Assembly (NCBI RefSeq): GCF_009865135.1
Contig: NZ_WWGH01000002.1
Location: 868,001-932,000, forward strand
Origin: Streptomyces sp. SID8374
GTDB taxonomy: Bacteria; Actinomycetota; Actinomycetes; Streptomycetales; Streptomycetaceae
DNA length: 64,000 bases
Direction: 5' to 3'
Below the pieces are notes generated by a model that searched no databases, was not told the DNA's origin, and saw only the letters and a list, made by a program, of their open reading frames with translations. Position numbers and translations under genes: made by a program. Positions 27,121-35,987 of the stretch are shown here, piece by piece (position 1 is the first letter of the stretch; each line of letters starts with the position of its first letter).

Positions 27121-27744
27121 ATGCAGGTCCGAAGTCTCGAGGTCGAGGGGGCGTACGAGTTCACCCCCCGCCAATTCGCCGATCAGCGCGGCCTCTTCGT
27201 CTCCCCCTTCCAGCAGGAGGCGTTCGCCGAGGCACTGGGGCGGCCCGGCTTCCCGGTCGCCCAGACGAACCACAGCGTCTCCCGCCGCGGCACCATCCGC
27301 GGCATCCACTTCACGGTGACCCCGCCCGGCACCGCCAAGTACGTGTACTGCGCGAGCGGCCGGGCCGTCGACATCGTGGTCGACCTGCGGGTCGGCTCGC
27401 CCACCTTCGGCCGCTGGGACGCGGTCGAGATGGACCAGCGCCACTTCCGCGCCTCGTATTTCCCGGTCGGCGTCGGCCACGCCTTCGTCGCGCTGGAGGA
27501 CGGGACGGTGATGTCGTACATGCTCACCAGCGCCTACGTCGCCGAGCACGAGCTCGCCCTCGACATCTTCGACGAGGACCTGGGCATCACCCTCCCCTCC
27601 GGACTCGACGTCGTGCAGTCGGACCGCGACCGGGAGGCCCTCTCCTTCGCCCAGGCCCGCGACAAGGGCCTCCTCCCCGACTACGCCGCTTCCCGCGCGG
27701 TCGAGGACCTGCTCTGGTCCTCCGGCCCCGGCGGCCCGCGCTGA
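27121..27744 (+). CDS. dTDP-4-keto-6-deoxyhexose 3,5-epimerase (AknL/DnmU, RmlC-like)
   Basis: A 207-residue cupin. QTNHSVSRRGTIRGIHFT carries the RGIH catalytic histidine, followed by KYVYCASGRAVDIVVDLRVGSPTFGRW and PVGVGHAFVALEDGTVMSYM. It converts D- to L-configured 4-keto sugars by epimerising at C-5 (and C-3), giving the L-sugars typical of anthracyclines. The ATG lies 77 bases after the glycosyltransferase stop. Confidence 0.9.
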   Translation: MQVRSLEVEGAYEFTPRQFADQRGLFVSPFQQEAFAEALGRPGFPVAQTNHSVSRRGTIRGIHFTVTPPGTAKYVYCASGRAVDIVVDLRVGSPTFGRWDAVEMDQRHFRASYFPVGVGHAFVALEDGTVMSYMLTSAYVAEHELALDIFDEDLGITLPSGLDVVQSDRDREALSFAQARDKGLLPDYAASRAVEDLLWSSGPGGPR

Positions 27745-27752
27745 GCGCCCCG

Positions 27753-28715
27753 GTGGAAGCCGACCCGAGGGGCGGGCCCGTCGGCACGGTCGTGGTGCTC
27801 GGTGCCACCGGATCCGTCGGGCGCACCGTGTGCGCCGAACTCCTGCGGACCGGGCACCGGGTGCTCGCCGTCGCCCGCCGCGCCACCCCGCACGTGCGCG
27901 CCCACCCCTTCGTCCCCCTCGATGTCGCCACCGCCGCGCCCGGCAGGCTCGCCGCACTCCTCGACAAGCACGGGGCGACGGCCGTCGTCAACGCCACCGG
28001 CGGCTGGGGCACCACCGCCGAACAGATGCGCAGCGCCCACGTCGACCTGCCGGAACGGCTCGCCGCCGGCTGCGTGGCGACCGGACGGCTGCTGCGCGTC
28101 GTCCAGATCGGCTCGATCCACGAGTACGGACCCGTCGAGGACGGCGTCCTCATCGCGGAGGACCGCGCCCCCGGACTGCTGACCCCGTACGGCGTCACCA
28201 AGCGCGCCGGGTCCGAGCACCTGCTCGCCGAGTCGCACGCCGGCCGGATCGACGCGCTCGTCCTGCGGGCGGTCAACGTCTGCGGGCCGCACACCACCAC
28301 CGCGAGCTTCCTCGGCGTCGTCGCGGAGCGGCTGCGCGCTCTCGCCCCCGGCGGGACGCTCACCCTCGACGTGGCCGAAGCCCGCCGCGACTTCGTCGAC
28401 GTGCGGGACCTGGCCAGGGCGGCGGTCGCCGCGGTGGCCGCGCCCGGCCGGAGCCGGGTGGTCAACATCGGGCGCGGGGAGGCGGTGCCCATGACCGACC
28501 TCGTCGACGTCCTCGTCAAGGTGTCGGGCGTCGACCCCGACGCCGTGCGGCTGCGCCCGGCGGCCGTCGCCAGCAAGGGCGGCAGCTGGACCTGCGCCGA
28601 CATCGGCCTGGCCGCCCGCCTGCTCGGCTGGCGACCGCAAATCCCCCTCGACGCGTCGTTGCGCGCGATGTGGGACGCGGCGAGGGACGCCGAGCCGCCG
28701 GGAGGGACCGGATGA
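27753..28715 (+). CDS. dTDP-4-keto-6-deoxyhexose 4-ketoreductase (AknM/DnmV-like)
   Basis: About 320 residues of extended SDR type. The N-terminal loop is VVVLGATGSVGRTVCAELLR, and the active-site region contains IGSIHEYG and TPYGVTKRAGSEHLL with catalytic Tyr and Lys. The C-terminus is GWRPQIPLDASLRAMW. It performs the last reduction at C-4 of the L-deoxyhexose, setting rhodosamine or daunosamine stereochemistry. The GTG at 27753 is the likely start, though a GTG a few codons later is possible. It begins eight bases after the epimerase stop. Confidence 0.85.
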   Translation: MEADPRGGPVGTVVVLGATGSVGRTVCAELLRTGHRVLAVARRATPHVRAHPFVPLDVATAAPGRLAALLDKHGATAVVNATGGWGTTAEQMRSAHVDLPERLAAGCVATGRLLRVVQIGSIHEYGPVEDGVLIAEDRAPGLLTPYGVTKRAGSEHLLAESHAGRIDALVLRAVNVCGPHTTTASFLGVVAERLRALAPGGTLTLDVAEARRDFVDVRDLARAAVAAVAAPGRSRVVNIGRGEAVPMTDLVDVLVKVSGVDPDAVRLRPAAVASKGGSWTCADIGLAARLLGWRPQIPLDASLRAMWDAARDAEPPGGTG

Positions 28716-28767
28716 ACCGGACGCACGCACGCGCAGAGACCGGACGGACACGCCCGAGGAGGCTCCG

Positions 28768-30225
28768 ATGAACGCCCCCCTTCCCGTCCCGCGTGCCGGT
28801 ACGCGGGCGTCGCGGGCGGAGGCCGCGCGGCGGATCGACGCCTCCGCGCGGGTCCGCGGCGCCGGGCCGCTCGGCGACCTGGCGGACTTCCCCGACTGGT
28901 TCGCCGGCCACGCCCGCAGGGCGTACACCCGGATCGAGCGGGTCGGACTCGACCAGCTGGACGGCTGGGTCACCGACCCGGCCACCGGCGACCTCGGGCA
29001 CCACACGGGCCGCTTCTTCACCGTGCACGGACTGGCGGTGGAGCACCCGGGCGCGGCGGTGCCCCGGTGGACACAGCCGATCATCCTCCAGCCCGAGATC
29101 GGCATCCTCGGCCTGCTGGTCAGCCGGATCGACGGGGTGCTGCACGCCCTCGTGCAGGCCAAGGTCGAACCCGGCAACGCCAACGGGCTCCAGGTCTCCC
29201 CGACCGTGCAGGCCACCCGCAGCAACTACACGCGGGTGCACCAGGGGCTGGCCGTGCCGTACGTGGAGCACTTCCTCGACGCGCACCGGCGGCCCGGCGT
29301 GCTCGCCGACGTGCGCCAGTCCGAACAGGGCTCGTGGTTCTACCGCAAGCGCAACCGCAACATGGTGGTCGAGCTGCCGGAGCCGGTCCCGGCCCGCGAG
29401 GGCTATCGCTGGCTGACGATCGGCCAGATCCACGAACTGCTGGGGCGTGAGGACACCATCAACATGGACAGCCGGACCGTGCTGTCCTGCCTGCCCTTCA
29501 CCGGGCCCGACGCGGGAGCGGACGACGAGCCCGACCCCTTCCGGCGGGCCCTGCGGCGCTCCGGGGACCCGGCCGCGGGCAGCCTCCACCCCATGGAGGA
29601 GATCCTCGGCTGGATCACCGACCGGCGGGCCGGCGGCGATCTGACCGTCCGCCGGATCCCGCTGGACGACCTCACCGGCTGGACCCGCGACAAGGACCGG
29701 ATACGCCACGACGGCGGCGCCTTCTTCGACGTCATCGGGGTGCGGGTGGAGGCCGGCGGGCGCGAGGTGCGGCAGTGGAACCAGCCGATGATCGAACCGG
29801 TGGGCCGGGGCGTGATCGCGTTCCTGGTGAAGCGGATCGACGGGGTGCTGCACGTCCTGGTCCACGCGCGCGTGGAGCCCGGGTTCACCGACGTGGTGGA
29901 GCTGGGACCGACCGTGCAGTGCGTGCCGGAGAGCTACACCGGCCTCCCGGAGGGCTCCCTGCCGCGCTTCCTCGACACCGTGCTGGGCGCCGACCCTGGG
30001 GCGGTGCGGTACGACACGGTCCTCTCGGAGGAGGGCGGCCGCTTCCATCGGGCGCTCAACCGGTACCTGGTCGTCGAGGCCCCGGACGGCCTGGACACCG
30101 CCTCGCCCGACCACCGCTGGGTCACCCTGCACCAGCTGTCGGACCTGCTGCGGCACAGCCACTACGTCAACGTGCAGGCCCGAAGCCTGATCGCCTGCCT
30201 GCACAGCCTCTACCACGCCGGCTGA
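28768..30225 (+). CDS. NDP-4-keto-6-deoxyhexose 2,3-dehydratase (AknN/DnmT/EvaA-like)
   Basis: 485 residues built from two homologous halves: WTQPIILQPEIGILGLLVSRIDGVLHALVQAKVEPGN in the first and WNQPMIEPVGRGVIAFLVKRIDGVLHVLVHARVEPGF in the second. Each is followed by a TVQ block and a C-terminal LLGRE/LLRHS-type end. This internal duplication is the hallmark of TylX3/EvaA-type 2,3-dehydratases, which start 2-deoxygenation. GAGGAGG precedes the ATG. A perfect 16-bp hairpin follows the stop. Confidence 0.92.
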   Translation: MNAPLPVPRAGTRASRAEAARRIDASARVRGAGPLGDLADFPDWFAGHARRAYTRIERVGLDQLDGWVTDPATGDLGHHTGRFFTVHGLAVEHPGAAVPRWTQPIILQPEIGILGLLVSRIDGVLHALVQAKVEPGNANGLQVSPTVQATRSNYTRVHQGLAVPYVEHFLDAHRRPGVLADVRQSEQGSWFYRKRNRNMVVELPEPVPAREGYRWLTIGQIHELLGREDTINMDSRTVLSCLPFTGPDAGADDEPDPFRRALRRSGDPAAGSLHPMEEILGWITDRRAGGDLTVRRIPLDDLTGWTRDKDRIRHDGGAFFDVIGVRVEAGGREVRQWNQPMIEPVGRGVIAFLVKRIDGVLHVLVHARVEPGFTDVVELGPTVQCVPESYTGLPEGSLPRFLDTVLGADPGAVRYDTVLSEEGGRFHRALNRYLVVEAPDGLDTASPDHRWVTLHQLSDLLRHSHYVNVQARSLIACLHSLYHAG

Positions 30226-30244
30226 GCCCGGCGGCCGCACGCGC

Positions 30245-30281
30245 GCGTGTCCCGGTGGGCTCCCCGCCCACCGGGACACGC
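30245..30281. terminator. Bidirectional hairpin terminator
   Basis: A perfect 16-bp stem (30245-30260 with 30266-30281) has a five-base TCCCC loop. It lies between the convergent 2,3-dehydratase and aminotransferase genes. Confidence 0.85.
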
Positions 30282-30323
30282 ACGTACCGGGCCCGGGCCG
30301 GGGACACCGGCCGGGGCGCCGCG

Positions 30324-31433
30324 TCAGAGTCCGGCGACGACCTCGCGGATCGCCCCGATGACCTTCTCCTGGGTGTGGAGCGGCAGCGACGGGTACATCG
30401 GGAGCGAGAAGATCTCCTCCGCCAGCCGCTCGGTCACCGGCAGACTGCCCTCCGCGTAGCCGAGGTGGGCGAAGCCCGTCATCCGGTGCACCGGCCACGG
30501 GTAGCTGATGTTCAGCTCGATGTCGTAGTCCTTGAGGCGCTCGATGATCCGGTCCCGCTCGGGGTGGCGGACCACGTGGACATAGTGGACGTGATCGTTT
30601 CCCACCGCGTTCGAGGGGAGGACCAGACCGGTGCCGGCCAGCCCCTCCTCGTAGCGGCGCGCCACGGCGCGCCGGCCCTCGACGTAGGCGTCGAGGCGAT
30701 GGAGCTTGCGGCGGAGGATCTCCGCCTGGACCTCGTCGAGCCTGCTGTTGTGTCCCGGGGTGCCGACAACGTAGTACCGCTCCTCCATGCCGTAGTAGCG
30801 CAGCCGGCGCAGCGCCGCCGCCACGTCCGCGTCGCGGGTCAGGACGGCGCCCGCGTCGCCGTAGGCGCCGAGCACCTTCGTCGGATAGAAGGAGAAGGCG
30901 GCGGCGTCGCCCATGGTGCCGGCGAGCCGGCCGTGGTGCCGGGCGCCGTGGGCCTGCGCGCAGTCCTCCAGGACCTTGAGGCCGTGGCGGGCGGCGAGTT
31001 CGGTGACCGGCGTCATGTCGACGCACTGCCCGTAGAGGTGGACGGGGACGATCGCGGCGGTCCTCTCCGTGATCGCGTCGGCGAGCTGGTCGGTGCGCAT
31101 GAGGTAGTCCTCCTCGCGCACGTCCACGAAGACCGGGGTGGCGCCGACCGCGTCGATCGCGAGCACGGTCGGGGCCGCAGTGTTGGCGACGGTGACGACC
31201 TCGTCACCGGGCTTCACGCCGAGGGCCTGGAGACCGAGGACGAGGGCGTTGGTGCCATTGTCCACGCCCACGCAGTGCTCCACGCCGTGGTGGGCCGCGA
31301 ACTCCCGCTCGAAGCCGTCGACGGAGGCGCCGAGGACGAGCCGCCCGGATGTGAAGACGGTGTCGACGGCGTCGAGGATCTCCTCGCGCTCCGCCGTGTA
31401 CTCCCGCAGGTAGTCCCAGACGTACGTGGTCAT
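30324..31433 (-). CDS. NDP-hexose 3-aminotransferase (AknZ/DnmJ-like, DegT family)
   Basis: 369 residues. The PLP-binding block FSFYPTKVLGAYGDAGAV retains the Schiff-base lysine, unlike the dehydratase at 6476. GTNALVLGLQALGVKPGDEV and EDCAQAHGA are typical of DnrJ/StrS sugar aminotransferases. It installs the 3-amino group of rhodosamine or daunosamine. Its ATG overlaps the stop of the upstream N-methyltransferase (ATGA), so amination and N-methylation enzymes are made together. Confidence 0.92.
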   Translation of the reverse strand: MTTYVWDYLREYTAEREEILDAVDTVFTSGRLVLGASVDGFEREFAAHHGVEHCVGVDNGTNALVLGLQALGVKPGDEVVTVANTAAPTVLAIDAVGATPVFVDVREEDYLMRTDQLADAITERTAAIVPVHLYGQCVDMTPVTELAARHGLKVLEDCAQAHGARHHGRLAGTMGDAAAFSFYPTKVLGAYGDAGAVLTRDADVAAALRRLRYYGMEERYYVVGTPGHNSRLDEVQAEILRRKLHRLDAYVEGRRAVARRYEEGLAGTGLVLPSNAVGNDHVHYVHVVRHPERDRIIERLKDYDIELNISYPWPVHRMTGFAHLGYAEGSLPVTERLAEEIFSLPMYPSLPLHTQEKVIGAIREVVAGL

Positions 31434-32149
31434 CGCCCGCCCTCCTTGACGCCGATGAACAGGCCGCGGCCGGTCGGGTCGCCCGGCCGGTACTCGACGG
31501 AGCAGCCGGCGTCCCGGAAGGCCGACTCGTACTCCTCGCGCGTGAAGAGGGTCAGGACGTCGATCTCGGTGAAGGTGCGGATGCCGTCGGGCTCGCCGAC
31601 GAGGAACCGCACCTCCATCCGGGTCGCCCGCCCCTGGAGCGTGGAGTGGGAGACCCGCGCCACGGTCCGGTCGCCCTCGCGCGCCAGGTCCCCGGCGACG
31701 AAGCCCTCGGAGAACTGCTCGGGGAACCACCAGGGTTCGACGACGAGCACACCGCCCGGTCCGAGGTGGCGGCCCATCGACGCGATCGCCGCACGCATCT
31801 CCTCGACGCTGCCGAGGTAGCCGATCGCGCAGAACATGCAGGTCACGACCGAGTACGTGCGTCCCAGGTCGAAATCGCGCATGTCCCCCTCGTGGATGGT
31901 CAGTCCGGGCCTGCGGCGCAGCGCGAGGTCTCGCATCGGGGCGGCGATCTCCAGCCCCTCCGCGGTCGTGAAGAGCGTGCTGAAGGGGCCCAGGTGGGCC
32001 GCGGTGCCGCAGGCCACGTCTAGCAGGGAGTCGGCGTCCGGGGCTTGGCCGCGGGCCAGCTTCGTGACGGCCTCGGCCTCAGCGGCCCAGTCCTTGCCGC
32101 GGCTGCGGTAGACCATCTCGTAGACCTCGGCCAGGTCCGTGCTGTACAT
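31430..32149 (-). CDS. SAM-dependent aminosugar N-methyltransferase (AknX2/TylM1-like, second copy)
   Basis: A 239-residue methyltransferase with LLDVACGTAAHLGPF as SAM loop, GDMRDFDLG and SVVTCMFCAIGYLGSVEEM. It shares its framework with the protein at 396-1109 (DMRDF, VVTCMF, EPGG/GPGG-V, PWWF, FSREEYE/FTREEYE). The same-operon aminotransferase makes it the best candidate for N,N-dimethylation in rhodosamine biosynthesis. The ATG gives MYSTDLAEVYE. Confidence 0.88.
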   Translation of the reverse strand: MYSTDLAEVYEMVYRSRGKDWAAEAEAVTKLARGQAPDADSLLDVACGTAAHLGPFSTLFTTAEGLEIAAPMRDLALRRRPGLTIHEGDMRDFDLGRTYSVVTCMFCAIGYLGSVEEMRAAIASMGRHLGPGGVLVVEPWWFPEQFSEGFVAGDLAREGDRTVARVSHSTLQGRATRMEVRFLVGEPDGIRTFTEIDVLTLFTREEYESAFRDAGCSVEYRPGDPTGRGLFIGVKEGGR

Positions 32150-32241
32150 GCGATTCTCCTCGGGTCGACTGCGGTGCACGGCGCCGGTGGGCATGCCGCT
32201 GGAGCGGGGGGTGCGGAGGGGTGCGGAGGGGCCCGGGCGGG

Positions 32242-33027
32242 TCAGCGGGTGTCGTCGACGAGGGCGACGGCCCGGGCCCAGCCGGCGCCCGCGCCCGCGA
32301 TCTTCACCGGGAGGCAGGAGATCCGGAAGCCGGTCGGGGCGGGCAGCAGGTCGAGCCCGGCCAGCCGCTCGACCTGGCAGTACTCCCGGTGCCGGCCGGC
32401 GACATGGGCGGGCCACAGCACGTCCTTGTCGCCGGTGCGCCGGTAGGCGTCGATGATGGTGCCGAACGGCGCGTCCAGGCTGAACGCGTCGGTGCCGACC
32501 ACCTTCACCCCCGCGTCGAGCAGAAAGGCGATCGCGCCCGCGTCGAGGCCCACGAAGTCGGTGAAGTACCGCTGCGTCCCCGCCCAGGCGTCCGCGCCGG
32601 TGTGCAGCAGCACGATGTCGCCCGGGGCGAGGACGTGCCCGATCCGGTCGAGCTCCTTGCGCAGGTCCGCCGCGTCGACGACACCGGCCTCGCGGCCCCG
32701 CACGTCGAGGACGACCCCGGGGCCGAGGAACCACTCCAGCGGCATCGCGTCGATGTGCCGGGGCACGCCGGTGCCGTACGTGGTCCGCGAGCCGTAGTGC
32801 GAGGGCGCGTCGACGTGGGTGCCGGTGTGGGTGGTCAGGCTCAGACGGTCCAGTGAGAGGAACTCGCCGTCCGGCAGGTCGTCCGGGTCGAACTCCAGGC
32901 CGAAGTGGGCCCGCATCTCGTCGCGCATGTGCAGCGCGCCCTCGCGCGGGGTCATCACCTCGTGGACCACAGGGTCCGGTTCGAACGAGTCGGCGTCCAC
33001 CGGCGAGGACAGGTCAATGATGCGCAC
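32242..33027 (-). CDS. Polyketide second/third-ring cyclase (DpsY/AknW-like, metal-dependent cyclase family)
   Basis: 261 residues of the kynurenine-formamidase-like cyclase family (PF04199). The metal-binding motif HTGTHVDAPSHYG is at about residues 66-78, followed by DIVLLHTGADA and VGTDAFSLDAP. In daunorubicin and aclarubicin biosynthesis this protein closes the second and third rings after the aromatase. I prefer GTG 33027, since AGGAGG lies five bases upstream and covers the earlier GTG at 33033. It is divergent from the SnoaL-like/SDR pair. Confidence 0.87.
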   Translation of the reverse strand: MRIIDLSSPVDADSFEPDPVVHEVMTPREGALHMRDEMRAHFGLEFDPDDLPDGEFLSLDRLSLTTHTGTHVDAPSHYGSRTTYGTGVPRHIDAMPLEWFLGPGVVLDVRGREAGVVDAADLRKELDRIGHVLAPGDIVLLHTGADAWAGTQRYFTDFVGLDAGAIAFLLDAGVKVVGTDAFSLDAPFGTIIDAYRRTGDKDVLWPAHVAGRHREYCQVERLAGLDLLPAPTGFRISCLPVKIAGAGAGWARAVALVDDTR

Positions 33028-33069
33028 GGTCACCTCCTGAGCGACGGCGCCCAGCCTCGCGGCCCCCGC

Positions 33070-33098
33070 TCAAGAGGCATTGGAAGACCGCTCGACTC
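33070..33098. promoter_or_regulatory. SARP-like heptamer repeat site 5 (divergent promoter 33028-33197)
   Basis: TCAAGAG, TGGAAGA and TCGACTC start at 33070, 33081 and 33092, exactly 11 bp apart. The minus-strand core GTCGAGCGGTCTTCCA matches the sites at 3947 and 23847 in 11 of 16 invariant positions and contains TCGAGC. Confidence 0.55.
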
Positions 33099-33125
33099 CG
33101 GCGGGCCGGACATCCGGAGTCGAGC
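33090..33125. promoter_or_regulatory. 12-bp inverted repeat in the cyclase/SnoaL divergent promoter
   Basis: Perfect arms GCTCGACTCCGG (33090-33101) and CCGGAGTCGAGC (33114-33125) are separated by 12 bases and overlap the last SARP-like heptamer. It could be a second regulator site or a paired activator site for the divergent genes. Confidence 0.5.
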
Positions 33126-33197
33126 CGGTCTCGACGGCGGCCGGCCCTCCGTCGGCCAGACTCGGTCCCCCGACGACCACTCCGACCGGGAGGCACC

Positions 33198-33674
33198 GTG
33201 ACCACCACACCCCGCACACACGGCGACGGCTTCGCCGCGGACAACTCCGCGGATGCCGACGCGGGCATCGACGCCGTCGCGGTCGAACGGTTCTACGCCG
33301 CGCACATGCAGCTGCTCGACGGCGGCGCCGCCGCGGCCTGGGCGCGCACCTTCACCGACGACGCGACCTTCGCGGCCCCGTCCATGACGGAACCGGTGCG
33401 CGGCCGGGACGGCATCGAGGCGGGCGCCCGCGCCGCGGGGGCGGGCCGGGCGGCCGCCGGCGAGGTCCACCGGCACTGGGTGACCATGACGGTGGTCCGG
33501 CCGGCCGCCGACGGGGCCGAGGCGGTGTCGCACGTCGAGATCCTCGCCACCCCGCGCGGCGGGGCACCCCGGATCGAGCTGTCCTGCGTGATGCGGGACC
33601 GGCTGGTGCACAGGGACGGGACGCTGCTCGTGGCGGGGCGGGTCATCACCCGCGACGACCGGCCACGCGGCTGA
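33198..33674 (+). CDS. SnoaL/NTF2-like protein, candidate hydroxylase component (SnoaL2-like)
   Basis: A 158-residue NTF2-fold protein: AVERFYAAHMQLLDGGAAAAWARTFTDDATF, PVRGRDGIEAGARAAG, then beta strands ending ELSCVMRDRLVHRDGTLLV. It is paralogous to the C-terminal domain of the aromatase at 8588-9979. An SDR gene follows 42 bases later. The nogalamycin pair SnoaL2 (NTF2-like) plus SnoaW (SDR) is known to hydroxylate the 1-position of the chromophore, so this pair may do likewise. The alternative is a cyclase related to AknH/SnoaL, but that family normally lacks an SDR partner. GTG start. Fold is sure, function inferred. Confidence 0.72.
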   Translation: MTTTPRTHGDGFAADNSADADAGIDAVAVERFYAAHMQLLDGGAAAAWARTFTDDATFAAPSMTEPVRGRDGIEAGARAAGAGRAAAGEVHRHWVTMTVVRPAADGAEAVSHVEILATPRGGAPRIELSCVMRDRLVHRDGTLLVAGRVITRDDRPRG

Positions 33675-33716
33675 GGGTCGACCCCGTCTCGAGCCCGGTT
33701 CCGTACGGTCGAGGCC

Positions 33717-34466
33717 ATGACGACACGGGCAGTGATCATTACGGGTGGTGGGAGCGGGATCGGCCGCGCGGCGGCCCTCCGGTTCGCGGAGCGCGGCGAC
33801 CGGGTCCTCGTGGTGGGCCGTACCGAGGCCACGCTGGAGGAGACCGCCGCCGGGCACGAGAACATCCGGTCCCTGGTGGCGGACGTGACCGGCCCCGGCG
33901 CCGGCGAGCGGGTGGTGGAGGCGGCGCTGGGTGCCTTCGGCCGCCTGGATGTCCTCGTGAACAACGCCGCGACCGGCACCTTCGCGCCGCTGGCGAAGCT
34001 CGACCGGACGGCCGTGGAGCGGCAGTTCACCACGGACCTGGTGGCGCCCGCGTTCCTGGCGCAGGCGGCGCTCGACGCGCTGGAGGAGACGGGCGGCACC
34101 ATCGTCAACGTCAGCACGGCGGCCTCGCTCACCACCCAGGGCTTCCCCGACAACGCGGTCTACATGGCGGCGAAGGCGGGCCTGAACCAGTTCACGCGCG
34201 CGTGGGCGGTAGAACTGGCGCCGCGCGGCATCCGCGTGGTGTCGGTGGCGCCGGGCGTCACCGACACCGGCATCGGGCTGCGCGTCGGCATGTCCGACGC
34301 GCAGTACCAGGGCTTCCTGGAGCAGATCTCGCAGCGCATCCCGTTCGGACGGGTGGCCACGCCCGAGGAGGTGGCGTGGTGGATCACGACGCTCGCCGAG
34401 CCGGGCGGCGGCTCGTACATGACCGGCGCGATCGTCCCCGTCGACGGTGGCCTCACCCTCACCTGA
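33717..34466 (+). CDS. Short-chain dehydrogenase, candidate SnoaW-like partner
   Basis: A 249-residue classical SDR. It has the cofactor loop TGGGSGIGRAAAL (9-21), NNAA, catalytic Ser in VNVSTAAS, YMAAKAGL with Tyr and Lys, and C-terminal GAIVPVDGGLTLT. The last gene of the anthracycline region, it follows the SnoaL-like gene on the same strand with a 42-base gap. As a SnoaW-like enzyme it would reduce the quinone so that O2 can react in the partner site. It might instead be an aklaviketone C-7 reductase (AknU/DauE), a step otherwise not represented in this window. Confidence 0.75.
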   Translation: MTTRAVIITGGGSGIGRAAALRFAERGDRVLVVGRTEATLEETAAGHENIRSLVADVTGPGAGERVVEAALGAFGRLDVLVNNAATGTFAPLAKLDRTAVERQFTTDLVAPAFLAQAALDALEETGGTIVNVSTAASLTTQGFPDNAVYMAAKAGLNQFTRAWAVELAPRGIRVVSVAPGVTDTGIGLRVGMSDAQYQGFLEQISQRIPFGRVATPEEVAWWITTLAEPGGGSYMTGAIVPVDGGLTLT

Positions 34467-34471
34467 CCGGG

Positions 34472-34511
34472 TCCGGGGCCGGCGCGAGTCGGAGGAGACT
34501 CGGGCGCGGCC
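34472..34511. terminator. Hairpin after the SDR gene
   Basis: An inner stem CGAGTC/GACTCG around GGAGGA is extended by outer GC-rich arms (GGCCGGCG with GCGCGGCC, one bulge). It starts within about 20 bases of the SDR stop and probably marks the right end of the biosynthetic transcript. Confidence 0.55.
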
Positions 34512-34712
34512 TTGAACGAGGTGAACAGGACCTGGGAGAGACAGGTCAAGACCCTCCTTCAGGCATACGCCCACATCTCCGACCATCTTCGACCACACGA
34601 AGAAGTCCCACCCGGCGGAGGACGACCGGATCGCTACGCGGCTGCGCACCATCGGCCCGGGCGCTCCGGGTGCCGACGACGCGGCCTGTGCCTCACCGGC
34701 AGCGGCGCCCCC

Positions 34713-35987
34713 TCACCCCTTCAGCCGCACCGGCAGCCTCCGCACGCTGTTTCCCACGAACGAGGCGTGGCGCGGCAGTTCCTGGTCCGGGGCCGCGAGG
34801 TCCAAGGAGGGGAAGCGGGTGAAGAGCTGTTCCAGGGCCGTGGTGCTCTCCAGGCGGGCCAGGGGGGCGCCCATGCAGTAGTGCGCGCCGTGTCCCAGGG
34901 AGAGGTGGCGGGATGTGGCGGTGCGGGTGATGTCGAAGTGGGCCGCGTCCGGGCCGTGGGCCTGGGGGTCGCGGCCGGCTGCCGAGTAGCCCGCGAGGAC
35001 CGGGGTGCCCTGGGGGATCACGGTGCCGTCCAGGGTCAGATCGCGGGTCGGGTAGCGGAAGGGGAAATAGCTGACCGGGCTGTCCCAGCGCAGGGTCTCC
35101 TCCACCACGTCCGCCCAGCTCGCCCCGCCGGTCAGGACCAGGTCGAGCTGGTCGCGGTGGGTGCACAGGGCGCGTACGGCGTTCGTGATCAGGTTCAGCG
35201 TCGTCTCGTGTCCCGCGATGATGGTCAGCATCAGCGTGCCGATCAGCTCGTGCGGGCTGAACCGGTCGCCGTCCTCCTCGCGGGCCGCGATCATCGCGCT
35301 GGTGAGGTCGTCCCCGGGGTCGGCCGTCCGGGCGGCCGCGACCGCGCTCAGCACCTCCACCATCTCCCGGTTGGCCGCCATCGCCTCGGCCGGGCCGATG
35401 TCCGTGGCCACGATCTGGTTGGAGAGGTCGTGCAGCCGGTCGTGGTGGGCCTCGTCCACGCCCAGCAGTTCGCAGATGACGCCCATCGGCAGCGGCAGCG
35501 CGAAGTGGGTGCGCAGATCTACGACGCCGTCCTCGGTGGCCGCCGCCTCCAAGTTGCTGAGCAGGCGGGATGTCAGCTCCACCACGTACGGGCGGAGTTC
35601 CTCGACCCGGCGGGCCGTGAACGCCTTGCTCATCAGCGACCGCAGCCGCCGGTGGTCGTCGCCGTCCGCGGTCGTCATCCCCTGCACCGTGGCGAAGGTC
35701 TTCAGCGGCCAGCCGTCGGCGATCTCCCCGGCCTGGAGCGCGGTGAAGTGCTGCGCGTTCTTGGCCACGTCGGGGTGCGCGAGGAACTCCTTCAGCGCGT
35801 CGTGGCCCAGCACGGCCATCCCCCGCACCTCGCCGGGGAGGACCACTGGGGTGACCGCCCCCCGGGCGAGCAGCCGGGCGTTGGCCGCGTGCGGGCAGCC
35901 CCCCGCCGGGTCCAGGCGGTGCGGGAGGTCGGCCTCCGGGTTCTGCGGTGACGTGTTCACCTCGGGGTTCTGCGGTGACGTGTTCAA
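34713..35987 (-). CDS. cvnF: Conservon cytochrome P450 (CvnF, CYP154-like)
   Basis: A 424-residue complete P450. The I-helix is IIAGHETTLN, ExxR is EETLR, and the heme loop LGHGAHYCMGAPLAR carries the cysteine ligand. It is the last gene of a six-gene conservon. Substrate unknown; conservon P450s are not tied to one pathway. The likely start is TTG 35987 with GGAG five bases upstream. The first 18 codons are a perfect tandem duplication of nine codons (NTSPQNPE units), which also supplies an alternative GTG start 27 bases in. Confidence 0.87.
   Translation of the reverse strand: MNTSPQNPEVNTSPQNPEADLPHRLDPAGGCPHAANARLLARGAVTPVVLPGEVRGMAVLGHDALKEFLAHPDVAKNAQHFTALQAGEIADGWPLKTFATVQGMTTADGDDHRRLRSLMSKAFTARRVEELRPYVVELTSRLLSNLEAAATEDGVVDLRTHFALPLPMGVICELLGVDEAHHDRLHDLSNQIVATDIGPAEAMAANREMVEVLSAVAAARTADPGDDLTSAMIAAREEDGDRFSPHELIGTLMLTIIAGHETTLNLITNAVRALCTHRDQLDLVLTGGASWADVVEETLRWDSPVSYFPFRYPTRDLTLDGTVIPQGTPVLAGYSAAGRDPQAHGPDAAHFDITRTATSRHLSLGHGAHYCMGAPLARLESTTALEQLFTRFPSLDLAAPDQELPRHASFVGNSVRRLPVRLKG

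Noticed and set aside
34512..34712. A plus-strand reading frame after the SDR gene (starting MNEVNRTWERQ)
   Set aside because: No recognisable domain beyond a short helix-like stretch, no clear ribosome site, and it runs antisense into the P450 gene. It could be a relic but cannot be supported as a gene.
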